Shown: positions 8,387 through 16,073 of the stretch, one piece after another
How the letters are laid out: each line of letters starts with the position of its first letter
How positions within the stretch are numbered: the stretch's first letter is position 1
From: Leisingera sp. ANG59
GTDB lineage: Bacteria; Pseudomonadota; Alphaproteobacteria; Rhodobacterales; Rhodobacteraceae
DNA length: 64,000 bases
Direction of reading: 5' to 3'
NCBI RefSeq assembly: GCF_013317235.1
Contig: NZ_WLCM01000022.1
Span: 1 to 64,000 of the forward strand
The notes under the pieces: model-generated
Database searches by the model: none
Told to the model about the DNA's origin: nothing
Seen by the model: the letters and a program-made list of their open reading frames with translations, nothing else
Translations under genes and position numbers: made by a program

Positions 8387-9702
8387 GCGCTTTCTCCGGT
8401 GATCAGGTGGAAGAAGGTGCCGGTCACATGGCCCTTGATGGAACCAGTCTCGGGCACCGGGCCGCCGTCTGCATCCATGACATTGGCCAGGGGCGCGTCG
8501 GGTTCTTCCAGAATGGTGGAATAGTGGAACTCATGCCCGCGCAAAGCCGTGCCCGCGCAAAAGCCGGGCATGCCTGCCTGCAGCACCGCGCGGCGGTAGC
8601 CCAGGTGGAACTTGCGCTTCTCGTAGGAGGTCACAAGACCGAGCAGGCCCAGCATCGCATGCCGGGTGCCTTCCTTGTCGATCAGCGCCTCGCCCAGGGC
8701 CATGTAGCCGCCGCATTCGCCGTGCACCGGTTTGGTTTCGGCATGTTTGCGCACGCCCGTGCGGAAGGTCTCCGCCGCGGCCAGCGTGCCGCCATGCAGT
8801 TCCGGATAGCCGCCGGGCAGCCAGACCAGATCGGCATCCGCCGCCGGAGCCTCATCCGCCAGCGGCGAGAACGGCAGGATTTCAGCGCCGGCCGCCCGCC
8901 AGCCGGTCAGCAGATGCGGGTAGGTGAAGGAAAACGCCGCATCGCGCGCCAGCGCAATCCGTTGCGCGGGCGGTTTGGGCAGGCTTGCTGCTGCCGGCGC
9001 CTTACCGGCCAGTGCTGCCGCCTTGATCGCTTCCAGGTCCACATGCTCGCGCAGGAATGCGGCATAGCCTGCGATGGCGGCTTCCAGATCGGGATGCTCC
9101 ACAGCCTGAATGAGACCCAGATGCCGCTCCGGCAGGGTCAGGTCGCCGCGGCGGGGCAGGGAGCCCAGCACCTTGATGCCTGCCTTCTCCATCCCCAGCC
9201 GGGTCAGCCGTTCATGCCGCGGGCTGGCCACGCGGTTCAGGATCACCCCGGCAAAGGGCAGCTCCGGATCGTAATTCTTGAACCCCAGTGCCGTGGCCGC
9301 CGCCGACTGCGCCTGGCCGCCCACATCGACAACCAGCACCACCGGCCAGCCCATGCGCTTGGCGGTTTCGGCGGAGGACCCGAAGCCCGATTGCCCGCGC
9401 GTTGCCACGCCGTCATACAGCCCCATGGACCCTTCGCCGATGCAGATTTCCGCGCCTTCCGACTGGCTGGTGACCGCATCCAGCAGCGCGCCGTCCATCG
9501 CCCAGGTGTCCAGATTGAAACTGGGGCGTTTGGCAGCGGCCAAGTGAAAGGCCGGGTCGATATAATCCGGCCCGCTCTTGTAGGGTTGCACGGTGAGGCC
9601 GTCCTCGGCCAGTGCCCGCAGAAGGCCCAGCATCACGGTGGTCTTGCCGGTGCCCGAGGAGGGCGCCGAGATCATCAGTCCGGGAGGGTTCAAGTTTGTC
9701 AT
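8383..9702 (-). CDS. cobB: Hydrogenobyrinic acid a,c-diamide synthase (glutamine-hydrolysing)
   Basis: A 439-residue protein with an N-terminal P-loop amidoligase domain (SAPSSGTGKTTVMLGL near residues 13-28) and a C-terminal class I glutamine amidotransferase domain. VHGECGGYMALGEAL contains the nucleophilic Cys. It uses ATP and glutamine to amidate the a and c carboxylates of hydrogenobyrinic acid before cobalt insertion by CobNST. It lies 4 bp downstream of cobM and overlaps cobA at its 3' end. Length and domain order are normal. Confidence 0.95.
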   Translation of the reverse strand: MTNLNPPGLMISAPSSGTGKTTVMLGLLRALAEDGLTVQPYKSGPDYIDPAFHLAAAKRPSFNLDTWAMDGALLDAVTSQSEGAEICIGEGSMGLYDGVATRGQSGFGSSAETAKRMGWPVVLVVDVGGQAQSAAATALGFKNYDPELPFAGVILNRVASPRHERLTRLGMEKAGIKVLGSLPRRGDLTLPERHLGLIQAVEHPDLEAAIAGYAAFLREHVDLEAIKAAALAGKAPAAASLPKPPAQRIALARDAAFSFTYPHLLTGWRAAGAEILPFSPLADEAPAADADLVWLPGGYPELHGGTLAAAETFRTGVRKHAETKPVHGECGGYMALGEALIDKEGTRHAMLGLLGLVTSYEKRKFHLGYRRAVLQAGMPGFCAGTALRGHEFHYSTILEEPDAPLANVMDADGGPVPETGSIKGHVTGTFFHLITGESA

Positions 9703-9706
9703 GGCC

Positions 9707-10501
9707 TCAATCGTCCCCGTGATTCCAGCTCGACCAGGGGCTGTCGGCGCTTTGCGGCCGGTAGCGGCGGTCGTAGTCAGTGGAATAAAGGCAGCTTTCG
9801 TCGAAGCCCTCGCCCTTCAGCACCGGTCCTACCAGGATCAGCGCGGTGCGGGAGATTTTCTCGTCCAGCGAGGCCTTCAGGGTCTCCAGGGTGGCGCGGA
9901 TGATCTGCTGGTCCGGCCAGCTGGCGCGGTAGACCACGGCCACCGGGCAGTCCGCACCGTAATGCGGGGTGAGGCTGTCCACTACATGGTCCAGGTTGCC
10001 GATCGACAGGTGGATGGCCAGCGTGGTGCCGGTACGCGCAAAGTTCTCCAGCGACTCGCCTTCGGGCATCGAGGACGCGCGGCCCGGGGTCCGCGTCAGC
10101 ACCACCGACTGGCCCAGCCCGGGCAGGGTCAGCTCGGTCCCCAGCGCCGCTGCCGCAGCAGCAAAGGACGGCACACCGGGGGTGACGCTCACCGGGATGC
10201 CCTCGGCCTTCAGGCGGCGGATCTGCTCGCCCATCGCCGACCACACCGACAGGTCGCCGGAATGCAGCCGCGCCACGTCCTGGCCCGCCTCATGCGCCGC
10301 CTTGATCTCTGCCACGATCGCGTCCAGATCCATCGCCGCGGTGTTCACGATCTTCGCGTCCGTTGGGCAGTGGCTCAGGATTTCTTCCGGCACCAAGGAG
10401 CCCGCGTAGAGGCACACCGGGGAGGCGGCGATGATGTCGCGCCCGCGCAGGGTCAGAAGGTCGGCAGCGCCCGGTCCGGCGCCAATGAAGTGAACGGTCA
10501 T
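9707..10501 (-). CDS. cobM: Precorrin-4 C11-methyltransferase
   Basis: A 264-residue SAM-dependent methylase that methylates C-11 of precorrin-4 to precorrin-5. The start [20 protein letters not shown] carries the family SAM loop. [19 protein letters not shown] and [20 protein letters not shown] are conserved core motifs. It overlaps the preceding cobE by 4 bp and is followed closely by cobB. Confidence 0.95.
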   Translation of the reverse strand: MTVHFIGAGPGAADLLTLRGRDIIAASPVCLYAGSLVPEEILSHCPTDAKIVNTAAMDLDAIVAEIKAAHEAGQDVARLHSGDLSVWSAMGEQIRRLKAEGIPVSVTPGVPSFAAAAAALGTELTLPGLGQSVVLTRTPGRASSMPEGESLENFARTGTTLAIHLSIGNLDHVVDSLTPHYGADCPVAVVYRASWPDQQIIRATLETLKASLDEKISRTALILVGPVLKGEGFDESCLYSTDYDRRYRPQSADSPWSSWNHGDD

Positions 10502-10875
10502 GGCTCAAGTCTTTCTGCTATGGCCGCGGTGGCAAGCCCATCCGCGGTGACAACTCTGGGGGCCAGAAGGCGCGCCTTGGCACCCGCTGCCCCATGGCGC
10601 GCTCCGGCCAGCGCCGCGGCTTCCGCCAGCGAACCGGTGCCGAACCGCGCCTTGATCCGGGGTGAGCAGGTGAGGGTCTGCTCCCCGGCAATATCCTGAT
10701 TTTCAAGCGCAATCACCGGCAGGCCGATGCTGCGCGCAAACTCCTGCATAGCAGGGGCTGCGGCCTTTTCGGCGACGGACGCCAGCGCGTCCACATGCTC
10801 GCCTGCCAGCGCCAGCGCGGCTTGCAGGTCGGCTGCCGTTGCAGCGCTGCGAAATCCGAGGCCCGCCACCTTCAT
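10498..10875 (-). CDS. cobE: Cobalamin biosynthesis protein CobE (CbiG C-terminal-like)
   Basis: A 125-residue protein beginning [20 protein letters not shown], the CobE / CbiG_C fold found as a stand-alone gene in aerobic B12 operons. [19 protein letters not shown] and the Ser/Gly-rich [11 protein letters not shown] segment are typical. Its exact catalytic step is not settled; the related CbiG opens the precorrin delta-lactone in the anaerobic pathway. The start is fixed by its ATGA overlap with the cobL stop at 10872-10875. The same frame stays open upstream, but inside cobL. Confidence 0.9.
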   Translation of the reverse strand: MKVAGLGFRSAATAADLQAALALAGEHVDALASVAEKAAAPAMQEFARSIGLPVIALENQDIAGEQTLTCSPRIKARFGTGSLAEAAALAGARHGAAGAKARLLAPRVVTADGLATAAIAERLEP

Positions 10876-12059
10876 CGCGTGACGCTCCACTGAATTACGG
10901 GCCGCGCCCGGCGCCAGTCGCGCATGGAGCCCAAGGGCCCGGCTTCGGCAATCTCCGCTTTCAGCAGATGCCCGCCGCGCGCGGCATGGGCCTGCATCAG
11001 CAGGGTTTCGGTCTCCAGGGTGACGCCATTGGCAACCAGCCGGGTGCCTTCGGGCAGCACCTCCCACAGGTGGTCCAGCAGTTCCTGCGACCCGCCGCCG
11101 CCGATGAACACGCAGTCGGGCAGGGGCTGGCCCTCCAGCACTTGCGGTGCCTTGCCCAGCACTGCATTCATCCGGTGATCCAGCCCGAAGGCGGTCGCAT
11201 TGGCGCGGATGTTCTCCAGCCGGCTCTCGCGCGGTTCGAAGGTGATGGCCCGTGCGCCGGAGGCCGCGAGGCACCATTCCACCGAAACCGAGCCGGAGCC
11301 GCCGCCGATATCCCACAGCAGCTCGCCCGCACGAGGCGCAAGGGCCGACAGTGTCAGCGCCCGGATCGGCCGCTTGGTGATCTGCCCGTCACTGGCAAAG
11401 AGATCATCCGCGAGGCCGGAGGCTTGCGGCAGGCCCTTGTGGCCTGCGGCCTCAACGGCCACCGCCACAGGGGCCTGAATGTCCTGCATATCAAACCCTT
11501 CGGCAGTGGCAGAACGCACTTTCTGGTGCGGCCCGCCCAGGCATTCCATCACGGTCAAAGCGGAAGCGCCAAAGCCATCCGCGGCCAGCCATTCCGCCAG
11601 CTCCGCAGGCGCGGCTCCGTCCCGCATGGTGCAAATCACGCGCGTCCCGGCCCCGAGCAAGGGCCGCAACCGCGCATAAGGCGCCGCGTGCAGGCCGAGG
11701 CACAGAACCTCTTCCAGCTTCCAGGCCAGATTGTTGGCCGCCAGCGCAAATGTGGACGGAACCGGGTAAGAGACCCACTCGCCATCTTCCAGGTGCCGCG
11801 CCAGCGAGCCTCCGGCGCCGTGCCAGAAGGGATCACCGGAGGCCAGAACGGCGACTTTGCGCCCGCGCGCCGCCAGCACCGGCGCGATGGAAAACGGCAC
11901 CGGCCAGGGATGGCCCTTGCTGCCTGCGCCTGTCAGTTCCAGATGCCGCGGGCCGCCGAATATTGCCTCGGCCTCCGCCAGCGCCTTCCGGCTTGCATCG
12001 CTCAGGCCTTCCAGTCCATTTTCGCCCAGACCGATTATCGTAAGCCACGGATCAGACAT
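10872..12059 (-). CDS. cobL: Precorrin-6Y C5,15-methyltransferase (decarboxylating)
   Basis: A 395-residue two-domain methylase. The N-terminal CbiE-like domain starts MSDPWLTIIGLGENGLEGLS and methylates C-5. The C-terminal CbiT-like Rossmann domain (ELLWDIGGGSGSVSVEWCLA) methylates C-15 and decarboxylates the acetate side chain of precorrin-6Y (precorrin-6B). The ATG at 12059 is preceded by AGGAGAAGGA at a sensible distance. This ribosome site lies on the complement of the first codons of cobK. Starts upstream to 12131 would run through cobK and add an unconserved leader. It overlaps cobE by 4 bp. Confidence 0.93.
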   Translation of the reverse strand: MSDPWLTIIGLGENGLEGLSDASRKALAEAEAIFGGPRHLELTGAGSKGHPWPVPFSIAPVLAARGRKVAVLASGDPFWHGAGGSLARHLEDGEWVSYPVPSTFALAANNLAWKLEEVLCLGLHAAPYARLRPLLGAGTRVICTMRDGAAPAELAEWLAADGFGASALTVMECLGGPHQKVRSATAEGFDMQDIQAPVAVAVEAAGHKGLPQASGLADDLFASDGQITKRPIRALTLSALAPRAGELLWDIGGGSGSVSVEWCLAASGARAITFEPRESRLENIRANATAFGLDHRMNAVLGKAPQVLEGQPLPDCVFIGGGGSQELLDHLWEVLPEGTRLVANGVTLETETLLMQAHAARGGHLLKAEIAEAGPLGSMRDWRRARPVIQWSVTR

Positions 12060-12798
12060 GACTCGCATCCTTCTCCTGGGCGGCACCACTGAAGCCTCGA
12101 CGCTGGCCAGGACCCTGGCTGACGCGGGCATGGATGCGGTGTTTTCCTACGCGGGCCGCACCGCCACCCCCGTCAGCCAGCCGCTGCCCACCCGCGTTGG
12201 CGGCTTTGGCGGCGTGGAAGGACTGGCGGCATACCTGCAGGCCGAGAACATCACCCATGTGGTTGACGCAACCCACCCGTTCGCGGCGCAGATGAGCACC
12301 AACTCGGTGCACGCCTGCGAAGCGGCGGGTGTACCGCTCTGCGCCTTTGAACGCCCGGCCTGGCAGGCGGGGGAGGGCGACCGGTGGGTTCACGCAGGCA
12401 GCATCGAAGGCGCGGTAAACGCTTTGCCGGACGCCCCCGCACGGGTGTTCCTGGCGATCGGAAAGCAGAACCTTGCACAGTTCGCCGCCAAGCCCCAGCA
12501 CCACTACCTGCTGCGGCTGGTAGACGCGCCGGAGGCGGACTTGCCGCTGCCGAACACAACGGTCGAAATCGCCCGCGGGCCGTTTGACGTTGCGGGCGAC
12601 ACCGCGCTGATGCAGCGCCATGGTATCACCCATGTGGTGGCCAAGAACGCAGGTGGCGCTGGTGCTGCGGCCAAGCTCACTGCCGCGTGCACGCTTGGCT
12701 TGCCGGTCGTCATGATCGGCAGACCTGAGGTGCCCGAGCGGCCAGTCCTGGGCCGCGTGGCAGAAGTGATGGCCTGGTTGTCGCATCCCGCAGATTAA
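12058..12798 (+). CDS. cobK: Precorrin-6A reductase, encoded in reverse inside the cob operon
   Basis: A 246-residue NADPH-dependent reductase that reduces precorrin-6A to precorrin-6B (dihydro form). MTRILLLGGTTEASTLARTL, the VDATHPFA motif, LAIGKQNLAQFA and VVAKNAGGAGAAAKL are CobK/CbiJ signatures. It is the only gene of the locus on the plus strand between cobF and the riboswitch. Its ATG shares the palindrome CATG with the cobL start, and its TAA shares TTAA with the cobJ stop. It therefore has no intergenic DNA of its own. Any promoter must lie within cobL, and no strong Shine-Dalgarno is visible. Transcripts from the main operon cross it in antisense. Confidence 0.93.
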   Translation: MTRILLLGGTTEASTLARTLADAGMDAVFSYAGRTATPVSQPLPTRVGGFGGVEGLAAYLQAENITHVVDATHPFAAQMSTNSVHACEAAGVPLCAFERPAWQAGEGDRWVHAGSIEGAVNALPDAPARVFLAIGKQNLAQFAAKPQHHYLLRLVDAPEADLPLPNTTVEIARGPFDVAGDTALMQRHGITHVVAKNAGGAGAAAKLTAACTLGLPVVMIGRPEVPERPVLGRVAEVMAWLSHPAD

Positions 12799-13559
12799 CC
12801 CTCAGCCGCGTAGCGGGGCGTGTAGACGTAATTGCCAACGCGCCGGGTGTCGCGGTTGCCGACAATCACCACGGTGCGCATATCGGCCATCTCGGGCGTG
12901 GCCTCCTTCAGCGGCACCGTCAGCAGCTCCTGCCCGGGCTTGGTCACGTCGCGGGCAAAGGTGATCAGGGTGTCCGCGCCGCAGGCATCGCGCAGGATGT
13001 CCAGCGCGCGGGCAAACTGATGCGGCCGTGACTTGGAGCGGGGGTTGTAAAACGCCATCGCCAGCCCGGCCTCGCCGACCAGCTGAAGGCGCTTCTCGAT
13101 CAGGCTCCAGGGCTTCAGGTTGTCGCTGAGGTTGATGGCAGCAAAGTCATGTCCCAGCGGCGCACCGATGGCAGCAGCGGCTGCGAGCATCGCGGTGATG
13201 CCGGGCAGCACCTTGATGTCCAGAGCCAGCCAATCGGGGTGGCTTTCCGCGTTGTTCTCCAGCGCCTCGAACACGGCGGAGGCCATGGCAAAGACACCCG
13301 GATCGCCGGAGGAGACCACGACCACGCGCTTGCCCCCGGCAGCCATCTCCAGCGCATGAGTGGCACGGTCCACTTCAACCCGGTTGTCGGTGGCGTGCAG
13401 GGTCAGGCCCTCGCGCGGTTCGATGCGTTTGACATAAGGAATATAGCCAACGATATCCGTGGCTTGCCCGATGGCATCGCGCACTTCCTGGGTCACCAGC
13501 GCCTCATTGCCGGGGCCAAGCCCCGCAATCACCACCCAGCCGTTTTGCGATACATTCAT
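12795..13559 (-). CDS. cobJ: Precorrin-3B C17-methyltransferase
   Basis: A 254-residue SAM methylase that methylates C-17 and contracts the macrocycle ring of precorrin-3B to precorrin-4. Motifs are VVIAGLGPGNEALVTQEV, VVVVSSGDPGVFAMASAVFE, PGITAMLAAAAAIGAPLGHD and LAMAFYNPRSKSRP. It overlaps cobI by 4 bp at its start and shares TTAA with the stop of the converging cobK. Confidence 0.95.
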   Translation of the reverse strand: MNVSQNGWVVIAGLGPGNEALVTQEVRDAIGQATDIVGYIPYVKRIEPREGLTLHATDNRVEVDRATHALEMAAGGKRVVVVSSGDPGVFAMASAVFEALENNAESHPDWLALDIKVLPGITAMLAAAAAIGAPLGHDFAAINLSDNLKPWSLIEKRLQLVGEAGLAMAFYNPRSKSRPHQFARALDILRDACGADTLITFARDVTKPGQELLTVPLKEATPEMADMRTVVIVGNRDTRRVGNYVYTPRYAAEG

Positions 13560-14272
13560 GGCCGGCGTCCCTGCCCGTGGATCAGCACGATGGAAAAATA
13601 CGGCACCTCGCCGTCGATCTCAGTCAGTTTCTGAACCGTTTGCCGGGGCATGGTGCCGCGCTCGACCAGCCAGGCGTCTTCCAGCCGTCCGGCGCGTTCC
13701 AGCGCGCGCAGAAGTTTCGGCAGGTTGCGGCCGATCTTCATCACCACCAGCGCGTCCGTATTGGCGGCGCGGGCGGCCAATTCATCCTCGCTGAGGGTGG
13801 CCATGGCGACCGTCAGCACATCATCGCCCCATGTGATCGGCTGGCCGGAGGCATGCCAGCAGCCGGACATGCCGGTGATGCCGGGCACGATCTCCTGTTG
13901 GGCGCGGCCCTGCAGGCGGGTGTAGAGATGCATGTAGGAGCCGTAGAAGAAAGGGTCGCCCTCGCAGAGCACCACCACATCTTCGCTTTGGGCGATTTCC
14001 GCCAGCGTGTTGGCCCAGCGTTCATAAAACTCTGCAAGGATCCGGTTGTATTCGGGATCCGACAAAGGAATTTCGGTTGTGACCGGATACTCCATTGCGT
14101 GCTCGGTCACGCCCTCGGCCAGCATGCCTTCAACGATCGAGCGGGCCTGGCCTTTGCGGCCGGCCTTGCGGAAATAAGCGACATGGCGTGCGTTTGTGAT
14201 CAGCCGGTGCGAGCGAACGCTCATCAGGTCGGGATCTCCTGGGCCAAGCCCAGCGCAGATGACTTTACCCAT
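13556..14272 (-). CDS. cobI: Precorrin-2 C20-methyltransferase
   Basis: A 238-residue SAM methylase that methylates C-20 of precorrin-2 to precorrin-3A. MGKVICAGLGPGDPDLMSVR (SAM loop), VVVLCEGDPFFYGSYMHLYT and VPGITGMSGCWHASGQPITW are family hallmarks. It lies 3 bp after cobH and overlaps cobJ by 4 bp. Confidence 0.95.
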   Translation of the reverse strand: MGKVICAGLGPGDPDLMSVRSHRLITNARHVAYFRKAGRKGQARSIVEGMLAEGVTEHAMEYPVTTEIPLSDPEYNRILAEFYERWANTLAEIAQSEDVVVLCEGDPFFYGSYMHLYTRLQGRAQQEIVPGITGMSGCWHASGQPITWGDDVLTVAMATLSEDELAARAANTDALVVMKIGRNLPKLLRALERAGRLEDAWLVERGTMPRQTVQKLTEIDGEVPYFSIVLIHGQGRRP

Positions 14273-14275
14273 GGG

Positions 14276-14905
14276 TTACTCTTTCCAGCTCGCCAGCGCG
14301 TTGACCGCAGCCACGGTGATGGCGGAGCCGCCAAGGCGGCCCTTCACGATCATCGACGGCACGGGGAGGTCTTCCATCAGCGCTTCCTTGGATTCCATCG
14401 CGCCGACAAAGCCTACCGGGCAGCCGATAATGGCGGCGGCGCGGGGGCAGGACGGGTCCTTCAGCATGTTCAGCAGGTGGAACAGCGCGGTGGGCGCGTT
14501 GCCAATGGCAACCACAGCGCCTTCCAGTTTCGGGCGCCACAGCTCCAGCGCGGCGGCGGAACGGGTGTTGGACATTTCCTTGGCAAGCTCCGGCACCTTC
14601 GGGTCGCGCAGGGTGCAGATCACCTCGTTGTCCGCAGGCAGGCGCGGGCGTGTTATGCCCTCGGAAACCATGTAGGCATCACAGAGGATCGGGGCGCCCT
14701 TGGCCAGCGCCGCGCGGGCGGTTTCGGCCATGCCCTCGGAAAAGCGCACGTGCTCCTCCAGGCCCACCATGCCGGCGGCGTGGATCATGCGGACGACGAC
14801 GCTTTCCTCGTCCTTGTTGAAGCGCGCCAGGTCGGCTTCGCGGCGGATGGTGGCAAAACTCTCGGCGTAGATCGCGGCGCCGTCGGTTTCATAGGTGTGG
14901 AGCAT
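14276..14905 (-). CDS. cobH: Precorrin-8X methylmutase
   Basis: A 209-residue isomerase that moves the C-11 methyl group to C-12, converting precorrin-8X to hydrogenobyrinic acid. The catalytic His is His42 in VVRMIHAAGMVG. GAPILCDAYMVSEGITRPRL, AVVAIGNAPTALFHLL and GCPVGFVGAMESKEAL are highly conserved family blocks. It is separated by 1 bp from cobG and 3 bp from cobI. Confidence 0.96.
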   Translation of the reverse strand: MLHTYETDGAAIYAESFATIRREADLARFNKDEESVVVRMIHAAGMVGLEEHVRFSEGMAETARAALAKGAPILCDAYMVSEGITRPRLPADNEVICTLRDPKVPELAKEMSNTRSAAALELWRPKLEGAVVAIGNAPTALFHLLNMLKDPSCPRAAAIIGCPVGFVGAMESKEALMEDLPVPSMIVKGRLGGSAITVAAVNALASWKE

Positions 14906-14906
14906 G

Positions 14907-16073
14907 TCAGCTGCCCTCTGTCAGAAGTTCGGGAGCGGCGCGCAACGCGTCGGCGCTCAGGTGGGTCTTTAGCGGCTGATCCGCGGCAGTGCCATTGCGG
15001 ATCAGGGAGAATTCGTCTTTGGCCGTCGCGGTCAGGGTCAGCGGTGCGGCGCCCGGGCAGGCGCAGCCCTTGGTGCAGCCGGATATATGCAAGCGGGTTC
15101 CCGCGGGGACATGCGGCGCCAATTGCCTTGCCAGATCACGGGTGGCGGAAAGCGCCTGCATGCAGCCGGGCGCCCCGGTGCAGGCGATGACTTGCAGGCG
15201 CGGATCCGTTGCTTCCAGGATCAGGCCGGGCAGGGGCGGCAGGCTCGCGGCACCTTCCACCAGCAGCGCGCGCCAGGGGGTGAGGCGGATGTCTCCGTAG
15301 ACTGCCAGCTGCGCAAGCGTAGCGGCGGGCATCTGGCCGAACTCCAAGGCGGCAAGTGTCCCCGCGGAGGCAGGTCCAGGTTTTGCGGTGAAGCCAGTTT
15401 TTATTCTTGGGGTTGTGTGTCCCGCGGGTAGCGTGGTGCCTTTTGCAACATGCGGTTTCATCCGGCCGCGGCCATCGGTGACACCGCCGGTTTCAACGAA
15501 CCAGCGGGCCAGCGCGAGGGCTTCGGGCACAGCGGATTCACGTGTGACGGTTTTGCCGGTCTCAGAACCGTCTGCCCGCAGGATCAGGCTGTCGCCGGAC
15601 CGTTCGATGCGGATGTCGGCGGCGGTGTCTTGCAGCACCGGCGTTTCACCGCAATCCACTGCAAAGCCAAACTTTCCGGGCAGGGCCAGATCCGCGGCAG
15701 CAGTTAGCGCGGCACTGAGGTTCGCGGTGATGGCATGAGTGTCGTCGCCTTCGCTCCAGAATGGAGAAAGCAGGACATTGCGGCGGGCTTCGGCGTTTGC
15801 GTCCTTGTCGATCAGACCAAGGCCGCGCAGGCCTGCAATCAGGTCCTCATGCGCGTCTTCAAGGATACCGCGCATCTGCAGGTTGGCGCGGGCGGAGATA
15901 TCCAGCAGGCCATTTCCAAATTCATCAGAAAGTCTTGCAACACCGCGCGCTTGGGCTGCGGACAGTTTGCCCAGCGGCGCGCGCACGCGCACCACCAGCC
16001 CGTCGCCGGACATCATCGGGCGCAGTGCGCCGGGGCACCAGCCGTAGACCTTGGGCTCGGCGGCAGCACTCAT
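14907..16073 (-). CDS. cobG: Precorrin-3B synthase (oxygen-dependent monooxygenase)
   Basis: A 388-residue sulfite/nitrite-reductase-like protein with a Fe4S4 site: CTGAPGC, then ISGCTKGCACPG supplying the paired cysteines. It uses O2 to hydroxylate C-20 and form the gamma-lactone of precorrin-3B, which defines the aerobic pathway. The ferredoxin-like half domain near the N terminus (GDGLVVRVRAPLG) is present. The ATG at 16073 overlaps the cobN stop (ATGA), which supports this start over an upstream in-frame ATG inside cobN. Confidence 0.93.
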   Translation of the reverse strand: MSAAAEPKVYGWCPGALRPMMSGDGLVVRVRAPLGKLSAAQARGVARLSDEFGNGLLDISARANLQMRGILEDAHEDLIAGLRGLGLIDKDANAEARRNVLLSPFWSEGDDTHAITANLSAALTAAADLALPGKFGFAVDCGETPVLQDTAADIRIERSGDSLILRADGSETGKTVTRESAVPEALALARWFVETGGVTDGRGRMKPHVAKGTTLPAGHTTPRIKTGFTAKPGPASAGTLAALEFGQMPAATLAQLAVYGDIRLTPWRALLVEGAASLPPLPGLILEATDPRLQVIACTGAPGCMQALSATRDLARQLAPHVPAGTRLHISGCTKGCACPGAAPLTLTATAKDEFSLIRNGTAADQPLKTHLSADALRAAPELLTEGS

